DNA of 64,000 nt, taken from positions 1 to 64,000 of the forward strand of contig DVOW01000021.1 of NCBI GenBank assembly GCA_018713335.1. Direction: 5' to 3'. The number at the start of each line of letters is the position of its first letter. The first letter of the stretch is position 1. A program made the position numbers and the translations under genes. This document shows positions 7,908 through 15,783 of the stretch, piece by piece. Source of the stretch: Candidatus Merdivicinus intestinigallinarum. GTDB taxonomy: Bacteria; Bacillota; Clostridia; Oscillospirales; Ruminococcaceae. The notes under the pieces are model-generated. The model worked only from the letters and a program-made list of their open reading frames with translations. It was not told the origin of the DNA and made no database searches.

Positions 7908-9056
7908 ATGCCGCAGCTTGATATTTTCTGCCGCAAAGACGGCAAGGACCTGCGGTTCGGCTACACCACCGGTTCCTGCGCGGCGGCCGCTTCCAAGGCG
8001 GCGGCCCGGATGCTTTTGGAAGGGAGCCGGGAGGAGTCGGTGGAGCTGATGACCCCTAAAGGGATTCTCCTAAACCTGCCGGTGGAGGAAATCACCGCCG
8101 GGGAGGGCTTTGTCAGCTGCGCCGTCCGCAAGGACAGCGGCGACGACCCGGACATTACAAACGGCATCCTGATTTTTTCCAAGGTGGAATTTTCTAAAAC
8201 GCCGGGAATTACCCTGGAAGGGGGCTTCGGCGTGGGGCGGGTCACTAAGCCCGGTCTGGAATGTCCCGTGGGGGCTCCAGCCATCAACCGGGTGCCCCGG
8301 GAGATGATTACCGCCGCCGTCCGGGCCATGCAGGAGGAATCCGGCAATTCTGCGGGCCTCAAAGTGACCATTTCCATCCCCGAGGGGGAACGATTGGCAA
8401 AACGCACCTTCAACCCCCGTTTGGGGATTGTGGGGGGACTTTCAGTGCTGGGGACCTCCGGCATTGTGGAGCCTATGAGCGAGGCGGCATTGGTGGACAC
8501 CATCCGGGTGGAAATGAAGCAGCTGGCGGCCTCCGGACGGAAAATGGCCGTCATTACTCCCGGAAATTACGGGGAGGACTTCATGAAAGAGGTCCTGCAC
8601 GCGGATTTATCCGGGGCGGTGAAATGCAGCAACTTTGTGGGGGAAACCCTGGATATGGCCGGGGAATTCGGCTTCCAGAAAGTTCTGCTCATCGGCCATA
8701 TCGGCAAGTTTGTCAAGCTGGCCGCCGGGATCATGAACACCCATTCCCGCTACGCCGATGGACGGATGGAAGTCATGGGGGTCCACGCCGCCCTCTGCGG
8801 GGCCAATCGGGAGCTGTTGGCGAAGCTTATGGACTGCATCACTACCGACGACGCCCTGGACGTTTTGGAACAAGCGGGGCTTTTGGAAGAAACCCTTTCC
8901 TCCATCCTGCGAAAAATAGATTTCCACCTGAAAGCCCGTTCCCACGGGGATTACCAGGTGGAAGCGGTGATTTTTTCCAACAAGCGGGGGCTTTTAGGCA
9001 TGACCGCCGGGGCGGAAGGGATGCTCCGGGAATTCCTGGCGGAGGGGCTGGAATGA
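7908..9056 (+). CDS. cbiD: Cobalt-precorrin-5B C1-methyltransferase CbiD
   Basis: CbiD methylates C1 of cobalt-precorrin-5B in the anaerobic pathway. The 382-residue protein begins with the diagnostic LRFGYTTGSCAAAA motif (about residues 15-28) and continues with the GGFGVGRVTKPGL and ITPGNYG segments of this non-canonical SAM enzyme. An AAAGGGGGCGG sequence precedes the ATG. The stop overlaps the next start as ATGA, which couples cbiD to the CPCC-cbiET gene. Confidence 0.95.
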   Translation: MPQLDIFCRKDGKDLRFGYTTGSCAAAASKAAARMLLEGSREESVELMTPKGILLNLPVEEITAGEGFVSCAVRKDSGDDPDITNGILIFSKVEFSKTPGITLEGGFGVGRVTKPGLECPVGAPAINRVPREMITAAVRAMQEESGNSAGLKVTISIPEGERLAKRTFNPRLGIVGGLSVLGTSGIVEPMSEAALVDTIRVEMKQLAASGRKMAVITPGNYGEDFMKEVLHADLSGAVKCSNFVGETLDMAGEFGFQKVLLIGHIGKFVKLAAGIMNTHSRYADGRMEVMGVHAALCGANRELLAKLMDCITTDDALDVLEQAGLLEETLSSILRKIDFHLKARSHGDYQVEAVIFSNKRGLLGMTAGAEGMLREFLAEGLE

Positions 9057-10531
9057 AGTACCCATGCCCCTGCTGCGGGAACCTGACCCTTCCGGTAAAA
9101 CCGGAGGACGCCGTGGCCTTTATCTGCCCGGTGTGCTTTTGGGAAAACGATGTGTTTTTGATGAGCGATACGGAACCCAGCGACGAGAACCACGGCCTGA
9201 CCCTTTTGGATGGGCGGACCAATTACCGAAAATACGGGGCCTGCTGCCCAGAAATGCGGCCCTTTGCTTTAGAAAGGCGGGAAAATCCAATGAAACCCAA
9301 TATTACGGTGGCTGGGATCGGCATGGGCAATCCCGATACCATGACCATAGAAGTGCGAAAAGCGGTGGAGCAGGCGGAAGCCCTTATCGGGGCGGGACGG
9401 ATGCTTCAGAGCTTTGCGCACCTCCAAAAGCCCTCCTTTGCCGCTATTACGCCGGAGGACATCCGGCGGGCAGTGGAGGAGCACCCGGAATTTTCCCAAA
9501 TCTGCGTTCTCATGTCCGGGGACGTGGGCTTTTTCAGCGGCGCGAAGAAGCTGCGGGACGCCCTTTCGGGGTACTCTGTGCGGTTCCTGCCGGGCATCAG
9601 CTCCATGGTGTACTTCTGCGCCAAACTGGGCCTTAGCTGGGACGACGCCCGCTGGGCCAGCGCCCACGGCCGGGAGGACGACGTCCTCCCCACTATCCGG
9701 ACAAGCCCCAAAACCTTTCTCCTCACCGGCAGCACCCGGCCGGTGCAGGCTGTCTGCCGGGAGCTTTGCGCCGCCGGTTTGGGCCGTTTGATTGTCCATG
9801 CCGGGGAACGGCTTTCCTACCCGGAAGAACGGGTTGTCACCGGCACGGCGGAGGAGCTGGCCGGGCAGGAATTTGACAGCCTGTCCGTCATGCTGGTGGA
9901 AAACCCCAGTCCGGTGAGTCCGGAATTTTTCACCCACGGCATCCCGGACGAGGAATTTATCCGGGGCAAGGTGCCCATGACCAAATTCGAGGTGCGCTGC
10001 GCGGCTGTTTCCCTGCTGCGGACAAAGCCCGGCGGCGTCATCTGGGACGTGGGGGCCGGCACCGGCTCCGTTTCGGTGGAGGCGGCCTTAGCAAACCCCG
10101 GCGGGGCGGTGTACGCCGTGGAAATGAAGGAGGAAGCCGTTTCCTTGATCCGCCAGAACCGGGAGAAATTCGGGGCCTGGAACCTGACGCCGGTGGAGGG
10201 AGCAGCTCCCGCGGCATTGAAGGACCTGCCTGCGCCGGACGCCGTGTTTATCGGGGGCAGCACCGGGAATATGCCGGAAATCTTTCAGCTCATCCGGGAG
10301 AAAAATCCGGCGGCCAGGGTGGCGGTCAGCGCCATTTCTCTGGAAACATTGGCCCAGGCTATTGAATGTTTTGCGAAATTCGGCCTGCAAAACACCGAGA
10401 TTTCCCAAATCATGGCGGCCAGGGCCAAAGAAGCCGGGCGGTACCATCTGATGATGGGCCAGAATCCGGTGTATCTCATCAGCGGACAATTTTCCGCAAA
10501 TTTACAGGAATCACAGGGGGAACTGTTTTGA
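9053..10531 (+). CDS. cbiET: CPCC-domain / CbiE / CbiT fusion
   Basis: One uninterrupted frame of 492 residues. Residues 1-79 are a complete cysteine-rich CPCC domain (YPCPCCG, then ICPVCFWE, then NYRKYGACCPE). Residues 80 to about 285 are CbiE (C5-methyltransferase, VAGIGMGNPDT, LMSGDVGFFSGA). The remainder is CbiT (C15-methyltransferase/decarboxylase, VPMTKFEVR, WDVGAGTGSVSVEAAL). CbiE-CbiT fusions are common; the CPCC front end is not, to my knowledge. An internal ATG at 9290 with a weak AAAGGCGG upstream could also yield CbiET alone. The ATG at 9053 overlaps the cbiD stop, so the long form is plausible. CPCC domains are usually small stand-alone proteins of unknown role, probably metal binding. 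Confidence 0.85.
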   Translation: MKYPCPCCGNLTLPVKPEDAVAFICPVCFWENDVFLMSDTEPSDENHGLTLLDGRTNYRKYGACCPEMRPFALERRENPMKPNITVAGIGMGNPDTMTIEVRKAVEQAEALIGAGRMLQSFAHLQKPSFAAITPEDIRRAVEEHPEFSQICVLMSGDVGFFSGAKKLRDALSGYSVRFLPGISSMVYFCAKLGLSWDDARWASAHGREDDVLPTIRTSPKTFLLTGSTRPVQAVCRELCAAGLGRLIVHAGERLSYPEERVVTGTAEELAGQEFDSLSVMLVENPSPVSPEFFTHGIPDEEFIRGKVPMTKFEVRCAAVSLLRTKPGGVIWDVGAGTGSVSVEAALANPGGAVYAVEMKEEAVSLIRQNREKFGAWNLTPVEGAAPAALKDLPAPDAVFIGGSTGNMPEIFQLIREKNPAARVAVSAISLETLAQAIECFAKFGLQNTEISQIMAARAKEAGRYHLMMGQNPVYLISGQFSANLQESQGELF

Positions 10532-11742
10532 ATATCAAAATGGCGGGCATTGACCACAGCAAAGCCGGGGTGGAGGCCCGGGAGGCGTTTTCCTTTACCA
10601 AATCGGCGGCGGAAGGGGCCATGAAACAGGTGAGAGAGGAGTTCGGCGCGGACGGCTGCGTCATCCTGTCCACCTGCAACCGCACGGAGCTTTGGCTGGA
10701 CGGCGGGGAGGAATTGAACCCTCTGGACATCCTCTGCCGGCTGAAAGGCGTAAACCCGGACGAGGCGGCGCCCTATATCACCGTCCGCCGGGACGAAGAG
10801 GCTGTCAGCCACCTGCTCCGCACGGCCTGCGGCATGAACTCCCGGCTGTTCGGGGAGGACCAGATCATCACCCAGGTGGGGGACGCCGGGGATTTTGCCA
10901 GGGAACTGAAAACCAGCGGCCCGGTGCTGGATAACCTGTTCCGGACAGCAGTCACCGCCGCCAAAAAGGTGAAAACCCAGGTGCGGCTCACGGCGGAGCG
11001 CCGGGGCGCGGCGGAAAGCACCGTGGAACTGCTTCAGAAGGAATGGGGCGGACTTGCGGGCAGGAAAATCCTGGTCATCGGCAACGGAAATATGGGGAAA
11101 CTTGCGGCAGAAAAGCTTTTAGAGGCCGGGGCGCAGGTTTCCATGACCCTGCGCCAGTATAAACACGGCGGCGCGTCCGTGCCGGAGGGATGCCGGGCGG
11201 TTTCCTACGAGGAGCGGTACGCCGTTATGGAGCAGTCCGACGCGGTAGTCAGCGCCACGGCCAGCCCCCATTACACGGTCCACGCCGGGTCGGTGCTGGT
11301 TCTGAGCCGGTTCCCCCAGATATTTGTGGATTTGGCCGTCCCTCGGGACATTGATCCCCTGGTGGCGGACATCCCCGGCGTCAAGGTCTGGGATATCGAC
11401 AGCCTGGGGGTTTCCGGCGCGGAATCGGCCAGCGAGGAAGCCGCCGCCCAGGCGGAGGAAATCCTTAGGGAATATCAGGCGGAGTTTCGGCGGTGGTACG
11501 ATTTCCGGGAAGCGGTGCCTTTAATCCAGCAGATCAGCCGGAAAGCGGCGGAGGATATGGACAGCCGGATGGAAAAATGCATCCACACCCTGCACCTGCC
11601 GCCGGAACAGCGGGACAAGCTGTGGGAGCAGATCGACCACCACGCGGAAAAGACCGTGGCCCATCTGCTTTTCGGCCTGCGGGAAACCCTTTCGCCGGAG
11701 CTGCTGCGGGATTGCCTGAAGGCCCTTGATATGGTAGAATAA
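10528..11742 (+). CDS. hemA: Glutamyl-tRNA reductase
   Basis: HemA reduces glutamyl-tRNA to glutamate-1-semialdehyde, the entry to the C5 pathway. The 404-residue protein has the catalytic cysteine C50 in STCNRTE, the tRNA/substrate domain, the NADPH-binding VIGNGNMGKLAAE segment near residue 185, and the C-terminal dimerisation helix. I start at the TTG (10528) that overlaps the cbiET stop as TTGA, because GGGGG lies 7 bases upstream and it places the catalytic cysteine at the usual position 50. The alternative ATG at 10540 removes only four residues. Confidence 0.93.
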   Translation: MNIKMAGIDHSKAGVEAREAFSFTKSAAEGAMKQVREEFGADGCVILSTCNRTELWLDGGEELNPLDILCRLKGVNPDEAAPYITVRRDEEAVSHLLRTACGMNSRLFGEDQIITQVGDAGDFARELKTSGPVLDNLFRTAVTAAKKVKTQVRLTAERRGAAESTVELLQKEWGGLAGRKILVIGNGNMGKLAAEKLLEAGAQVSMTLRQYKHGGASVPEGCRAVSYEERYAVMEQSDAVVSATASPHYTVHAGSVLVLSRFPQIFVDLAVPRDIDPLVADIPGVKVWDIDSLGVSGAESASEEAAAQAEEILREYQAEFRRWYDFREAVPLIQQISRKAAEDMDSRMEKCIHTLHLPPEQRDKLWEQIDHHAEKTVAHLLFGLRETLSPELLRDCLKALDMVE

Positions 11743-11759
11743 AGGAAACGAGGAGGATT

Positions 11760-12314
11760 ATGGAACCGTATTTTCCCATTTTTATCTCCCTGTCCGGCAA
11801 AAAGGCGGTGGTCGTCGGGGCCGGGGCCATTGCCTGCCGCAGGGTCAAAAGCCTTCTGCCCTTTGGGGCGGAAATCACGGTCATCGCGCCGGAAGCCTGC
11901 GGGGAGCTGGAGCTTTTGGCCAGGGAAGGCCGCATACGTCTGGAACGGCGGCCCTATGCCCCCGGGGATTTGGCCGGGGCGGCTCTGGCCGTATCTGCCG
12001 CCAACGACCGGGCGGTGAACCACGGGGCTTTTTTGGAGGCGAAAGCCGCCGGGATCCCCATCAGCGTGGCCGACTGCAAGGAGGAATCCACCTTCTATTT
12101 TCCGGGAATTGCCCGGGAAGGGGAAGTGGTGGCCGGGATTACGGCCAGCGGCTCCGACCATAAGCTGGCCAAAGAGGCGGCGGCCGCTGTGAGAGAATGT
12201 TTGCGAAATTTTGTGGAAAGCAGGGAATCACATGGAAAAACGGATCATCCGGGTAGGGAGCCGGGAAAGCGCCCTGGCAGTAGCCCAGACCAAACTGGTG
12301 CTGAATCAGATTGA
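11760..12314 (+). CDS. Precorrin-2 dehydrogenase (SirC/Met8 type)
   Basis: It oxidises precorrin-2 to sirohydrochlorin with NAD, supplying CbiK. The 184-residue protein has the N-terminal Rossmann motif VVVGAGAIACRRV (about residues 17-29), then SAANDRAVN and ADCKEESTFYFPGI, as in SirC and the N-terminal domain of CysG. GAGGAGG precedes the ATG. The C-terminal 27 codons overlap hemC by 83 bases in a different frame. Their low-complexity, Pro/Gly-rich translation suggests the end is a recent run-on. A ferrochelatase domain is absent. Confidence 0.9.
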   Translation: MEPYFPIFISLSGKKAVVVGAGAIACRRVKSLLPFGAEITVIAPEACGELELLAREGRIRLERRPYAPGDLAGAALAVSAANDRAVNHGAFLEAKAAGIPISVADCKEESTFYFPGIAREGEVVAGITASGSDHKLAKEAAAAVRECLRNFVESRESHGKTDHPGREPGKRPGSSPDQTGAESD

Positions 12315-14610
12315 GGCGGCCCACCCTGAAATCGCCTTTGAGCTGATCACCATGAAAACCACCGGGGATAAAATTTTAGACCGGACGTTAGATAAAGTGG
12401 GGGGCAAGGGGCTCTTTGTCAAGGAACTGGACCGGGCTTTGCGGGACGGCGAGGTGGACATTACCGTCCACAGTTTAAAGGATGTGCCCATGGAAACGCC
12501 GGAGGACCTGCCCCTGCTGGCCTTCGCCAAACGGGGAGACCCCCGGGACGCTTTGGTCCTGCGGGAAGGAGTTTCCGCCTTGGAACCGGGCATGGTCATC
12601 GGCTGCTCCAGCGCCCGGCGCGTCCTTCAGCTGAAAACCCTCTATCCCCAATGCGCGGTGAAGCCCGTGCGGGGCAATATTGTCACCCGGTTAAAAAAGC
12701 TGGATTCCGGGGAGTTTGACGCCCTGATTCTGGCGGCGGCGGGCCTTGACCGGATGGACTTTTCCCATCGGGCCAGCCGGTATTTTGAACCGGAAGAAAT
12801 GATTCCGGCGGCGGGCCAGGGAATTTTGGCTATTCAGGGCCGGGCAGAGGGGGATTACGCCTTTTTAGAGTCCGCCGACGACCCGGAAGCCCGGTGCTGC
12901 GCTTTGGCGGAACGGGCCTTTGTGCGGGAGCTGGACGGCGGATGCAGCTCTCCGGTGGCGGCTTTTGCCGTTGTTTCCGGGGAAACGATCGCCCTGACAG
13001 GGCTTTATCCCAACCCGGAAACCGGGGAAGCGCTGGTGGACAAAATCAGCGGGAAAACGGCGGATGCGGAGCATTTAGGAATCTGCCTTGCCCGGAAGAT
13101 GGCCGGCAAAACCGGCAAAGTCTGGCTGGTGGGGGCAGGCCCCGGGGATCCGGGTCTCTTTACCGTAAAAGGGCAGGAACTGCTCGCCCAGGCGGAAGTG
13201 GTGGTTTACGACCGGCTGGTGGGGCCGGGGATCCTTGCCCGCATCCCCCGGACGGCCGAGGCTATTGACGTAGGCAAAAAGTCCGGCAACCATCCGGTGC
13301 CTCAGTGGCGGATCAATGAGATCCTCCTGGAAAAAGCCCTGGAGGGCAAACGGGTGGTGCGCTTAAAAGGCGGCGACCCCTTTGTCTTCGGCCGGGGCGG
13401 CGAGGAGCTGGAGCTGCTCATTGAACACGGCGTCCCCTTTGAGGTGGTGCCGGGCATTACCTCGGCGGTGGCGGTGCCCGCTTACAACGGCATCCCGGTG
13501 ACCCACCGGGACTGCACCACTTCTTTCCATGTGATTACCGGCCACACCCGCAAAGGGGAGGGGCCTTCCGTGGATTTCAAAACCCTGGCGGCGCTGGACG
13601 CCACCTTGGTGTTCCTCATGGGCCTGGCGGCTTTGGGGGATATTGCCAGCGGGCTGATTTCCGCCGGTATGGACGAAAACACCCCGGCGGCGGTGCTGGA
13701 AAAGGGCACCACAGCCCATCAGCGGCGGGTGGTTTCCACTTTAAAGAACATCGAAGCGGAAACTCGGGCGGCGGAGATTCAATCCCCGGCCATTATCGTG
13801 GTGGGGAAAGTGTGCGCCTATTCCGAACAGTTTGCCTGGGCGGAAAAACGGCCGTTGGGCGGCGTCCGGGTGCTGGTGACAAGACCCCAGGAATCCGCTT
13901 CGGTCCTGACCGGAAAGCTCACCGCTTTGGGTGCGGAGGTGACGGAAATCCCCTCCATTGAAACAGTGTCTATTCCCGATAACACCGCCTTGCGGGACGC
14001 TTTGTCCCGGCTTTCGGAATACCAGTGGCTGGCCCTGACCAGTCCGGCGGGGGTCCGGATCTTCTTTGAGGAACTGCTGCAAAACGGGCTGGACACCCGG
14101 GCCTTAAGCGGCCTAAAAATCGCGGCGGTGGGTTCCGCCACAGCGGCGGCCCTGCGGGAACGGGGCATCCGGGCGGATTTAACCCCTAAAACCTACGATG
14201 GCGCTCATTTGGGAGAACTGCTGGCCAATGAAACCGGGAAAATCCTCTTAATCCGGGCGGAAACCGGTTCGCCGGAGCTGCCGGAGAAACTGCGTGAGGG
14301 CGGAAAGGACTTTGAGGAAGTCCCGGCCTACCGGACGGTGTTCCGGGCCGACGGGGTCCTTTCCCCGGAGGAATTTTTCACCGGCCCCAAGGATTTCGCG
14401 GCCTTTACCAGCGCCTCCACAGTGGAGGGCTTTGTCCGCCGGGCGGAAGGCATGGATTTTGCCAAGGTCAACGCCTTGTGCATTGGGGAACAGACGGCCC
14501 GCAAAGCCCGGGAAGCCGGAATGCAGGTGACCGTTTCCGATGCCGCCACTATGGATTCCATGGTTGAGAAATTGCTGGAAATCGCGGCGGGTTCCCGTCC
14601 GCAGAGTTGA
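12232..14610 (+). CDS. hemC-cobA-hemD: HemC-CobA-HemD triple fusion
   Basis: A 792-residue protein carrying three consecutive steps. Residues 1 to about 293 are porphobilinogen deaminase (IRVGSRESALA, cofactor cysteine C238 in DGGCSSP). Residues 295 to about 540 are uroporphyrinogen-III C-methyltransferase (VWLVGAGPGDPGL, RLKGGDPFVFGRG). Residues about 545-792 are uroporphyrinogen-III synthase (VRVLVTRPQ, LTSPAGVRIFFE, FTSASTVEGF). It would turn porphobilinogen into precorrin-2 on one chain. All motifs look intact. The ATG at 12232 lies inside the end of the preceding gene. CobA-HemD fusions are well known in Clostridia; adding HemC at the front is less usual. Confidence 0.95.
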   Translation: MEKRIIRVGSRESALAVAQTKLVLNQIEAAHPEIAFELITMKTTGDKILDRTLDKVGGKGLFVKELDRALRDGEVDITVHSLKDVPMETPEDLPLLAFAKRGDPRDALVLREGVSALEPGMVIGCSSARRVLQLKTLYPQCAVKPVRGNIVTRLKKLDSGEFDALILAAAGLDRMDFSHRASRYFEPEEMIPAAGQGILAIQGRAEGDYAFLESADDPEARCCALAERAFVRELDGGCSSPVAAFAVVSGETIALTGLYPNPETGEALVDKISGKTADAEHLGICLARKMAGKTGKVWLVGAGPGDPGLFTVKGQELLAQAEVVVYDRLVGPGILARIPRTAEAIDVGKKSGNHPVPQWRINEILLEKALEGKRVVRLKGGDPFVFGRGGEELELLIEHGVPFEVVPGITSAVAVPAYNGIPVTHRDCTTSFHVITGHTRKGEGPSVDFKTLAALDATLVFLMGLAALGDIASGLISAGMDENTPAAVLEKGTTAHQRRVVSTLKNIEAETRAAEIQSPAIIVVGKVCAYSEQFAWAEKRPLGGVRVLVTRPQESASVLTGKLTALGAEVTEIPSIETVSIPDNTALRDALSRLSEYQWLALTSPAGVRIFFEELLQNGLDTRALSGLKIAAVGSATAAALRERGIRADLTPKTYDGAHLGELLANETGKILLIRAETGSPELPEKLREGGKDFEEVPAYRTVFRADGVLSPEEFFTGPKDFAAFTSASTVEGFVRRAEGMDFAKVNALCIGEQTARKAREAGMQVTVSDAATMDSMVEKLLEIAAGSRPQS

Positions 14611-14673
14611 CGCATACAGGTAAGTTAATCACGCAGTATGCTGGATACCGTTTCGGTGATTCAGCGCCGAAAC

Positions 14674-14718
14674 CGGCGATCCGCCGGCATTGCGCTCCCG
14701 CCGGTTTTGTGCTATTAT
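14674..14718 (+). promoter_or_regulatory. hemB promoter inside an inverted repeat
   Basis: TTGCGC (14690-14695) and TATTAT (14713-14718) have a 17-bp spacer. The -35 box sits within a dyad formed by ACCGGCG near 14672 and CGCCGGT near 14700, which could serve as an operator or as a hairpin ending upstream transcripts. This lies in the 180-bp gap between the triple fusion and hemB. Confidence 0.5.
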
Positions 14719-14741
14719 ATCAGTGAGTTCATCAAATAAAT

Positions 14742-14767
14742 GGAGGGCCGGAAAATCCGGCCCCTAC
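14742..14767 (-). repeat. GGGGCCG-type small palindromic repeat, copy 3
   Basis: Read on the minus strand this is GTAGGGGCCGG, a 4-base loop and CCGGCCC. It matches two plus-strand copies at 53020-53052 and 53089-53124. Here it lies just before the hemB ribosome-binding site. Confidence 0.6.
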
Positions 14768-14790
14768 ATCTTAGAAAAGAGGTCTTTTCA

Positions 14791-15783
14791 ATGGATTTTT
14801 CGCAAATGCTGGAACGCCCCCGCCGCCTGCGGGGCAATCCTCTGATCCGTTCCATGGTCAGGGAAACCCGGGTGTCCAAATCCTCCCTGATTTACCCCGT
14901 GTTTGTCCGGGACGGCAAAAACATCCTGGAGCCCATCCCTTCTTTGGACGGCCAGATGCGCTGCTCCGTTGACCGGTTGGGCGATATCCTGGAGGATGTG
15001 GCCAAGGCCGGGGTGAAAAACGTCATGCTCTTCGGCATCCCCGACCACAAGGACGAGGTGGGCTCCCAGGCTTACGCTGAGGACGGCGTGGTGCAGCGGG
15101 CTTTGCGCTTTGCCAAGGAGCACTACCCGGAGCTTTACCTGATTACCGACGTCTGCATGTGCGAATACACCTCTCACGGGCACTGCGGCGTTCTCTGCGG
15201 CCATGAGGTGGACAACGACAAAACCCTGCCCCTGATTGCCAAAACTGCATTGTCCCACGTCCAGGCCGGCGCGGACATGGTGGCCCCTTCCGACATGATG
15301 GACGGACGGGTCCTGGCCATCCGGCAGGAACTGGACAAAAACGGCTTTACCTCTACCCCCATTATGTCCTATGCGGTGAAATATTCCTCCGCCTTTTACG
15401 GCCCCTTCCGGGAGGCGGCCGGTTCCGCCCCCTCCTTCGGCGACCGGAAGGGCTACCAAATGGATTTCCACAACCGGAAAGAAGCCTTGAAAGAGGCGGC
15501 TTTGGACGTCCGGGAAGGCGCGGACATCCTGATGGTGAAGCCCGCCATGAGCTATCTGGATATTGTCCGGGAAGTGGCGGACAATTTCGACCTGCCGGTG
15601 GCGGCGTACAGCGTCAGCGGCGAATACGCCATGATCAAGGCGGCGGCCAAGGCCGGGCTCATTGACGAGGCGGCGGTGGCCTGCGAGGCGGCGGCCAGCG
15701 TGTTCCGGGCGGGAGCCGGCATTCTGCTCACCTACTACGCCAAGGAACTGGCCAAATGGATCGACGAAGGGAGAATCGGTTAA
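14791..15783 (+). CDS. hemB: Delta-aminolevulinic acid dehydratase (porphobilinogen synthase)
   Basis: HemB condenses two 5-aminolevulinate molecules to porphobilinogen. The 330-residue protein has the metal-site cysteine cluster CMCEYTSHGHCG, and the two active-site lysines K197 (YAVKYSSAF) and K250 (MVKPAMS). An upstream in-frame ATG at 14740 would add 17 residues read from a palindromic repeat. I choose 14791, with AAGAGG upstream and the normal N-terminus. hemL follows directly (TAAATG). Confidence 0.95.
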   Translation: MDFSQMLERPRRLRGNPLIRSMVRETRVSKSSLIYPVFVRDGKNILEPIPSLDGQMRCSVDRLGDILEDVAKAGVKNVMLFGIPDHKDEVGSQAYAEDGVVQRALRFAKEHYPELYLITDVCMCEYTSHGHCGVLCGHEVDNDKTLPLIAKTALSHVQAGADMVAPSDMMDGRVLAIRQELDKNGFTSTPIMSYAVKYSSAFYGPFREAAGSAPSFGDRKGYQMDFHNRKEALKEAALDVREGADILMVKPAMSYLDIVREVADNFDLPVAAYSVSGEYAMIKAAAKAGLIDEAAVACEAAASVFRAGAGILLTYYAKELAKWIDEGRIG

